Program-made: the position numbers and the translations under genes
Source: Ursus arctos
Lineage: Eukaryota; Chordata; Mammalia; Carnivora; Ursidae
Length of the DNA stretch: 64,000 nt
Reading direction: 5' to 3'
Assembly: GCF_023065955.2 (NCBI RefSeq)
Contig: NW_026623089.1
Coordinates: 36,734,767 to 36,798,766 of the forward strand
Notes under the pieces: model-generated
Told to the model about the DNA's origin: nothing
What the model saw: the letters and a program-made list of their open reading frames with translations, nothing else
Database searches by the model: none
Part shown: positions 56,875 to 64,000 of the stretch, piece after piece
How positions within the stretch are numbered: position 1 is the first letter of the stretch
Layout of the letters: each line of letters starts with the position of its first letter

Positions 56875-57894
56875 GTCAAAAGAGAAAGAGAGAAATCTAG
56901 AGGAAAAAAGATGTGAGTGGTGCATGATGATGGGTAGAGTTTATTCACCACAGAACCCTGAAAAGGTTGGTAGGCTGCACGTGATGCTCTAACCACAGAA
57001 CCTACCAGTCCATGGGAGGCAACATTGCCTCACTAAGATCAGAGTTCCAGCTCCACCCGAGAGACCGCTCTGAAGGGAAAACAGCGCTAAGGGTTCTATC
57101 TCTTAGCTCTCCAGACAGTCTTTGGAGGGGACCATTGAACTCCTCAAAGAAGGATTGGGGCAGTGACCCAGGGCAAGTCGCATCCAGCATCTGTTGGCAG
57201 GTGCCAGGCCTGGATACAGTTTTTCCTTGTATGAGTTCCATGGAATGATTGCACAGCTTAAGAAAAATAACATGTTATCTAGAAGACTTAGAGAAAGAGA
57301 GTCAGTCACTAAAGTCATTCACAGGGAAGAGAATGTTTTAGAAAACATCTGTTTGGTATCCTCAAAAAAGAGACAAGACAGAAAATCTATGGAACAAGAA
57401 CAAAAAGCCACAGGGAAAGCATGAGTTGTGGGGAAGGTAGAGCCAACCATCAGGGGTTCCAAATGAGAGAGTTCAGGGTTTTGTCCACCTACTTTTATTT
57501 GCTTTGGTGGAGAGAGGTCCATGTGAAAGAAAAGGCAGAGGCAGGGTGGGCCTGCTTTTAGCAAGGGCAGCCTTGTCAGTGCTCCCAAGAAATACAGAAG
57601 ATAAACTGCTTAGCACTGAGCTGAAACCTCCTGTTACCTCCATCTCCAATTCCAAATTCATCGCCACCTCCTACACACTACTGGAAACTCACCTAGAAAT
57701 CTTGACTTTTCCATTCTTTGATCTTAGCTTGAGAGATTCTAATTGGAAGCCAGCAGTCTTAGACAGACCCTCCCAATGCTGCACAGATCTCCCTTTGTAA
57801 GGGTAATCAGGCAGGAAAAAATCAACACACACCTGGTTTCATTTGGCCTCAGAGCCATAGACTGACTCCAAGAAAAAGAAGAAATTTTGAAAAT
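56875..57894. other. unassigned non-coding sequence
   Basis: Several overlapping frames at 57002-57800 on both strands, none with a recognisable domain. No repeat identified. Confidence 0.4.
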
Positions 57895-58120
57895 CTGGAT
57901 TTTCTTTTCTTTTCTTCTTTTTTAAAAGATTTATTTATTTGAGAGAGAGGGGGAGTGGAGGAGCAGAAGGGGAGGGAGAAGAAGAGAGAAAGAATCCCAA
58001 GCAGACCCCGCACTGAGCACGGAGCCCCAGGCAGGGCTCGATCTCAGGACCCATGAGAACATGACCTAAGCTGAAACCATGAGTCAGACACTCAACTGAT
58101 GGAGCCATCCAGGTGCCTCC
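57895..58120 (-). mobile_element. Can-SINE
   Basis: Pyrimidine tail, 'agatttatttatttgagaga', 'gagcacggagccccaggcag' and a head ending 'catccaggtgcctcc'. The target-site duplication is not clear. Confidence 0.92.
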
Positions 58121-58639
58121 GGATTTGAATTTTCAATAAAAACGTTAAGAATACTGTGAATTTGTGAAGGAGGATAATCTGCGACAAGAAATTGTTGGAT
58201 TTGAGTTGAAAAAACATAGTTACAAATGAAAATGGCCCAGCAGCAATGACGAACAGATTAGGTGGTGTAGAAGCTTGCATGAGCAAGTATTTGGTTGGCG
58301 ATGGCCATATGGCTATTAAACCATAACATAAAAATTCTCCCACAGGAAAATGAAAATTGTAGAGGTATAAAGATGGTGAACACAATTATGAGAAGCCGAG
58401 GTCAGATGCACGGAAGTCCACATATGTGTAATGGGGATCACAGCAGGAGAGCCATGGGTGAGGTGCAGCACACACAGAGCTGCGGAACTGTAGACGTGGG
58501 TCACATGGAAAGTTCACAAGTGCTCGCCAATAGAACAAAACTGGAAATAAATGACAGAAGGGCAAGAAGATGTATTGAAAGCTCAAAAATACTTTTAAAA
58601 CAACTCTTTATGTCACAGAGAACATCAGAACTGCAATTA
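58121..58639. other. unassigned non-coding sequence
   Basis: The frame 58295-58651 has no family resemblance. May include old L1 debris. Confidence 0.35.
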
Positions 58640-59404
58640 GAGACTATTTAGGGAATAATAACTTAGAGTATGTGGTTGAAACTTAAGGAACAGATAATTA
58701 TTTTACTGAAACTGTTCCAGAAACTGCTGCAAAAAGAAATAAAATTGCCAAATCCCTTTAATGGCTATGGCATGAGCCTGATAACGTAACGTAATAAAAA
58801 TAGCATTAAAAAAATAAAACTGCAGATAACAATCTTCAGGATTGTATTCAGTGTTGTATAGATGCCGATTCTTTTATTAATATGCAGTCTTAGTGTAACC
58901 CTAGTCAATATCCCAATGTGATTTTTTTTCAGAAATTAACCAAAAGATTCTAAAGTTTATCTGGAAATGAAACATGCAAGGAAAGCCAAGAAAATTCTGG
59001 AAAAGAAGAGGGTAATTATCTGGTAATTGTTGTATAGCTATTAAAGCATATCACAGTGTTTCAGTGATCAGAATAGCCTTGAACTAATCTCAGAGGAGAA
59101 GGACCAACAGGGAGAGATGGAGCGGAAACATATATCCAGAAACACATGCTTGTATTTAGGGAGATTTCTAAAATAGTAAAAATCGTGTTTAAATCGGTGT
59201 GGCAAGGGTTTATTCCCCAGTAAAGTATATTAGCACAACTACTTATTTGGCACAATACTAACAACAAAATTACAACAACAGTAATAAATTTAGATCCTTA
59301 TCAGATTAATTAAATATAAAATAATAAAACTATCAAAGTATTAAAAGGAAATCTAGGAGAATAATTTTGTAATCTTGTGATGGGGGAGGCTTCTTGAATC
59401 AAGA
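58640..59404 (+). repeat. ancient L1M ORF2 fragment, left part
   Basis: Sense wording of an old L1 ORF2: 'aaagtttatctggaaatgaa', 'gccaagaaaattctggaaa', 'gctattaaagcatatcacag', 'caaagtattaaaaggaaatc'. Continues at 59760 after a younger L1 insertion. Confidence 0.7.
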
Positions 59405-59759
59405 TCTTTTTTTTTCCAGTTCTTTTAAACATTTTTTTAAATTTTTAATTTTTATAATTTTTATTTTGTTATATTAGTCACCATACAGTACATCCCCAGT
59501 TTTTGATGCAATGTTCCATGATTCATTTTTTGCGTGTAACACTCAGTGCACCATGCAATACATGCCCTCCTTAATACCCATCACCGGCCTATCCCAATCC
59601 CCCCCTGCTGAAGCCCTCAGTTTGTTTCCCAGAGTCCACAGTCTCTCGTGGTTCATTCCCCCTTCTGTTTACCCCCCCTTCATTCTTCCCTTCCTTCTCC
59701 TACCGATCTTCCTATTTCTTATGTTCCATAAATGAGTGAAACCATATGATAATTGTCTT
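59405..59759 (-). mobile_element. carnivore L1 3' UTR fragment inserted in L1M
   Basis: 'tagtcaccatacagtacat', 'ctcagtgcaccatgcaatac', 'ccagagtccacagtctctcg' and 'catatgataattgtctt' are the reverse complement of the 3' UTR of the full-length L1. The T-rich 3' end is at about 59405. It is truncated near the end of ORF2. Confidence 0.9.
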
Positions 59760-59969
59760 AGCGTCAGAAACCTTAAATGAGAATTTGACAAAACTGACCT
59801 AAAAGTAACAACACCGAGAAACAATGCTGTTTGGGACTATAATGAACACAACATTTCTGAATGGAAATTTGGTGGTGTGTGTCAAAATTTAGAAAGTATA
59901 TATGCTTTTGCTTGGCAGTCTCTCTCCTACGAATTTATCCTGAGATAATTGTACAAATGTATAGACCGA
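59760..59969 (+). repeat. ancient L1M ORF2 fragment, right part
   Basis: 'tggcagtctctctcctacg' and 'aatttatcctgagataattg' match 'ggaatttatcctacagatat' in old L1s and continue the element interrupted at 59405. Confidence 0.6.
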
Positions 59970-60014
59970 TGTATTGGTCAAGATTCTTCAGAGGAACAGA
60001 ACCAATAGGATATT
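59970..60014 (-). repeat. MLT2-type (ERVL) LTR end, antisense
   Basis: 'gtattggtcaagattcttc' followed by 'agaggaacagaaccaatagg' is the antisense 3' end of MLT2-like LTRs. It is a short remnant with no viral gene. Confidence 0.55.
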
Positions 60015-60710
60015 GTTCTGTATTTCTTTTTTCTTCTTCTTTCCCCCCTAGAAACAGACTTTCTGTCTGAGACTACTTGGCAAGATGCTTGGTCCATCTG
60101 CCGGACAGACTTGCCTGCTAGTTTAGACCCCAATCCCCACCGGAGCTCCTGGCATTGGATTGAAGTGAAGAGGCTTTTACAGAGAACAAAGGAAGTGCCA
60201 CAATAGTCTAGTGCCTAAAGGGAATCTGAGGTCCATGATGCTCCAAAAGTGAGTCTGAGAGTACATGAGAGGGTGGGAGGAAAATTCTAATATAGAGCCT
60301 GAGTGCAGAGAGCAGGGCTTGGGGGACTGAGGCATAAGGCAAGAGCAGGTAGGTTGAGATAAGTAGGAAGAAGCCAAGGCCTCAGAACAGTTTATGTTTG
60401 TGGCTTGCTTATAAGTTCCATTCAGGGTTTGGGGAACTTAAAGGACCAGGAATGGGAGGCTTGCCCTTCTATATAGGACAGGGCCTCCACTGCAAAATTT
60501 TGACATATTCTGGGATACTTCTGAACTGGGATGCTGGATTCTGAGTGTTGCCTGTAATAAGGGAGAACATATTCCTGTTGCTGTGTCTTCCTGCCTGCTT
60601 TGCTACCACAGCATGGCACTCCTTCGTTTGGCTATAGATTTATTTAGGTATCTAGGGTCCTATAAATGAACATGAGCTGCAATACTTCAATTAATATTTT
60701 TGGGCATATC
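60015..60710. other. unassigned non-coding sequence
   Basis: No exon or family recognised. The minus-strand frames at 60177-60377 and 60422-60619 show no domain. Confidence 0.35.
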
Positions 60711-61070
60711 TGTTGTGATAGTTAATTTTATGTGTCAACTTGACTGAGCCATGATACTTGGTCAAACATAATTCTGGTGTGTCTGTGAGACTGTTTCTGG
60801 ATGACATTAACATTTGAATCCAGAGCCCCTGAGTAAAGCAGATTGCCCTCCCCAGTGTAGGTGGGCCCTACCCAATCAATTGAAGACCTGAAGAGAACAA
60901 AGCACTGACTAGGAGGAAACTCCTCTGCCTGGCCTTGAGCCGGGACAGTTGGGAACTACACCAGTGGCTCTCCTGGGTCTCCCACTTGCTGACTGCAGAT
61001 CTTGGGACTTCCTAGCCACCATAATCCTGTGAGGCAATTCCTTATGACATATATAACATATGTTAGCATA
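60711..61070 (+). repeat. MLT2-type (ERVL) solo LTR
   Basis: Starts TGTTGTGATAGTT and continues 'atgtgtcaacttgactgag', 'gtctgtgagactgtttctgg', 'gagtaaagcagattgccctc', 'actgcagatcttgggacttc', 'gaggcaattccttatgac'. This is MLT2 LTR order. No internal viral sequence adjoins it. Confidence 0.75.
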
Positions 61071-62159
61071 TATAACTATACCTCTGTCCAGGATGACCTA
61101 ACTAAATTCCTCCAGTGATCCTAGGTCTTCAAAAACAAAGCCCTGGATTAACGCCCTGAATTTGAAATCTAGGTGTCTGGATCATCTTTAAAAGTGTAAT
61201 CTCAAAAGTAAAGGAAAAATATTCATATGAGGGATGAAAAAAATGCCTACAACAAAACAAAACATATAATATCTCAAAGTATCTCACCACCTGTGTGTTT
61301 GGCTGTCCACATGCACAAATGCATGAGTATACTCCTACCTCTTCCTGCTGTCCCTCTACTCACACAGGAAAGTAACTGCGTATCATAATCATACATCCTG
61401 GTGCTTCTACTCCACCAAACCTGTGAATGTTCCTAGGTATTTTGCTATTGGTTGACTTTATAGTCATTCCTGAATAATGTTCAATTGGCAAGAGGTTTTA
61501 AAGCAACAGATAGCCCAAGGTTTAATGGATTTACCATCTCGGTCATTTATGTAAAATGGCTTCCAGTAAGGAATTCTGCTACAACTGGCTGCCAGTTTAC
61601 TTAAGGTCCAATGGAAGATGAAAATAAACAAGTATTAATCCTGAGAACTTTTTTGTGGAATTATGAAAACAGTCTGTTATAAAACACATCCAGATGTCAG
61701 CCAGGACTGAGTCAATTAGAATAATAGCTTCAAGTAAAACCAACAAAGGTCAGCCAGTCAGGCTGAGGGGTGAAATCTCCAGAATGCCCAGTTCAAAGGG
61801 ACGGGGGAGGCTGCTGTTATGCCCCAGCCTTGAGCTTTGTCCATGAAGCATAATTGTTTAAATGATCTATAAAGAAGAATTTATAGATCAACATAACTTC
61901 TTAAAAAGATTAATTTTGTCACAGTTTAGGGCAGGTTTATAGAAGACCAAAATAAGAAAGAGTGTGATCTGAGAATGAGAAGAAACTTTAAAAGAGCAAA
62001 ACAAAACAAAACAAAAACAAACCTTCCTCTATATTTAACAATTGTTAAATTTTTATATCAGTAAAAAAGTTTACTTTTATAAAGACCTATAAAAATTTTT
62101 CCTATTGATACACTAGCCCAATTTTCTAAAGATACACATAAATATAGTCATTGGAATAT
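61071..62159. other. mostly unique AT-rich sequence, possible conserved element
   Basis: Repeat-free to my reading between about 61480 and 61930, with a perfect hairpin at 61863-61890. No exon was seen. Confidence 0.4.
61863..61890. other. perfect hairpin, 11-bp arms and 6-nt loop
   Basis: TGATCTATAAA, loop GAAGAA, TTTATAGATCA. Confidence 0.95.
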
Positions 62160-63150
62160 TTAATATTAAAACCTCTAAAGTAGTTGAACCTATGGAATGT
62201 TGCTTACAAAATTAGGGTACACTTGTATGGTAGAACAAAATGCAAATATGAAAAGGGTGATAAACCTGTTCATGAAAGATAAACTTGTGGAGATTTCCTG
62301 ATAGGAAAACATGCCTAACATATATTAAGTTTGAAAAATTGCTTTTGCATACTTAATATGTAGTAGACTTTTTTTGGTTAGACATTTTGTGTGTGTGTGT
62401 GTGTGTGTACATTTATTTATTCTTTACTAATATTGAACTAGGTAGGTCTGTACCTCTCAGTCTTTAGCAAATAACATACAAAAATCTACACATATATACA
62501 AATACATAGGTGTATTTGTACAAAACTGAATATTCATGATTTCAAATTTGACAAACATTTTTACGTAAAAAGTGGACTTTTAATACTAAGTTAACATCTC
62601 ATTCAAATTTCAACCTGAGATACAGATATATTCTACATAAGACTATAAAAAAGGGTAATATAAGTAAGTCACTAAATCTGACCACTTTATTAGGTTGAGG
62701 TGGAATGGAATAGCTTCTATTATCATGTAGAGAAATAAGCAATCAAAGCACATAATTCAGGCCTTAAAAATGAATTTAAACTGCCCAATAGCAGGACCCC
62801 AAGAAAGTTATTTTGTCACTTAAAAGTAAATTACTCTTTTAAGTACACTGTGGCTCACACAGAAAAACTCTTCTTTATGGAGTACTTTTTAAAGCAAATC
62901 CTTTTGTACAACATAGGATGTTAAATATATCATTATTCATCCGTCCTTTTATTAATAAACATGTTATGTTTCTCTGATTGTCTATGTAGGGAAAGTCCTA
63001 GAAAGAAGCCATTGTTTGTGGTAGCTACCTCTGGGAGTGCAGGGGCCGAGGGCAGAAGATCTGTTCTTTTGTGTTACACTTTCCAATACCTCTTTGAATT
63101 TTTTACTTCAAGCGTTATTGTTCTTATAAACATTTTATGAAGATTAGTTG
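62160..63150 (+). repeat. ancient L1M 3' region
   Basis: 'gaacaaaatgcaaatatgaa', 'cttgtggagatttcctgat', 'gtggtagctacctctggga' and 'ttacactttccaatacctc' follow the ORF2 end and 3' UTR of old L1s (consensus: ggttacctctggg...). It may be the distal part of the element at 58640, but the intervening unique text argues for caution. Confidence 0.6.
62389..62408. repeat. (GT)n microsatellite
   Basis: Ten GT units inside the old L1. Confidence 0.95.
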
Positions 63151-64000
63151 AAAGGAGCAGGAGAGGAAAAGAAGAAAGAATGAGGGATCTGTTGAAGTGG
63201 GAAAAGCCAACTAATGGGACATTGACGATCTGGTTCTTAAGTGGAAATAGGACACCTGTGAAAATATTGACAGCCTCTGAAAATGTTAGACGCTAAACAG
63301 TCATCACAAGAGAAATAGTTTTGCTCATTATGCTTTCTCCAATGAATGAATAATTGCCTAAAAATAAAATGTGATGTTGTTACATCAGTTCAGTATCTAC
63401 TCTGGGTTCTGATAGCATCTCATGTGCCTGATGCTAACTTCAGCTGGAAATTTACCTTTTGTTTAAAAGAAGATGACTGATATTTCTGTCCATGGAAATT
63501 TTTCAAACATTAAGTTCCCTGTTAAGTATCTAGAAGGCTTATTTGCTACAGCTGGAAACCTTTGGCTTTCAAGCATCTTGAGAGGTTTAGATGGAACATG
63601 GCTCTGAAGGCTCGCTTGTCCCAGAAACCACTTCTGTCCTTGCAGACCAACTTGGAGCAGTGCTGATGCTCCTGCCTCTGTTCCCGATGCTGTGTGCCCC
63701 AGCACAGGATGACCCATGCTCAGATATTTTTTGCCAAGAAAGCCACTGGTTATTTATCTGAAATAAAGGTCAGTCTACTGGAGATTGAGGGTACACGAGA
63801 CCAAATTAAACATTTTGTTGTGATGTTTCACATGGTCGAGCACAGCACTTCCTAGAGCCAGAAGATCCTTGGATTTGAGGGAACTTAGTGATCATAAAAA
63901 TGGGGCCCAAAGCATGATACATGATACTATAGTCTGTTTTCCACCTCATTTGTCTCTTGGTGACAAACTCTTTATCACAGTGACCAAGTCTGTGAAGGTT
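63151..64000. other. unassigned non-coding sequence
   Basis: No exon, RNA or repeat identified. The minus-strand frame 63463-63717 shows no domain. Confidence 0.4.

Noticed and set aside
60711..61070. MLT2 LTR as an active retroviral promoter
   Set aside because: It is old and diverged, and no internal viral sequence or downstream exon was seen.

Overview
The window is mammalian nuclear DNA with no protein-coding gene of the host that I can recognise. The organism is a carnivore, most likely an arctoid caniform (bear/panda, pinniped or mustelid group). The evidence is about 21 tRNA-Lys-derived Can-SINEs. Several share a recent form: a head reading GCGCCTGGGTGGCGCAG, a body with 'ctcctccgctgggagcctgcttcttcctctcccactcccc', and an AAATAAATAAAATCTT tail. 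This differs from the dog and cat SINE forms as I know them. There are also several carnivore LINE-1 copies. The sequence is intergenic or intronic, AT-rich, and layered by transposons of very different ages.

Layout. 1-4.85 kb is mostly old or unassigned sequence with MIR pieces. 4.86-6.3 kb holds a young L1 inserted into an ancient L1, with a (TA)n tract inside the young copy. 6.3-8.5 kb is GC-richer unique sequence. 8.5-14.5 kb has scattered SINEs, a MIR and a perfect 18-bp-arm hairpin. 14.5-16.0 kb is a 5'-truncated minus-strand L1 carrying a SINE. 17.2-30.1 kb is a bed of ancient minus-strand L1 (L1M type) broken by SINEs and by a full-length plus-strand carnivore L1 (22838-29060) with an exact 14-bp target-site duplication.

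The full-length L1 still shows a CpG-rich 5' UTR, ORF1, ORF2 and a 3' UTR with a G-quadruplex motif. It is dead: ORF1 has one in-frame TGA. ORF2 has three stops, a one-base deletion, loss of the endonuclease catalytic Asp145 and loss of a C-terminal zinc-knuckle-like His. A SINE has jumped into its 5' UTR, giving a clear order of events: ancient L1M, then the full-length L1, then the SINE.

30-46 kb has SINEs, MIRs, L2 fragments, old L1 and an internally deleted Tigger DNA transposon with TA duplications and remnants of the transposase DNA-binding domain. 46-49.9 kb is largely unique, with two G-rich stretches and some conserved-enhancer-like sequence. 49.9-64 kb is old L1, SINEs, a MIR, MLT2 (ERVL) LTR pieces and short unique stretches.

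No rRNA, CRISPR array, bacterial operon or convincing host exon was seen. Almost all long open frames are L1 ORFs or frames inside repeats. Repeat family names come from recognised consensus wording, not from a database search.
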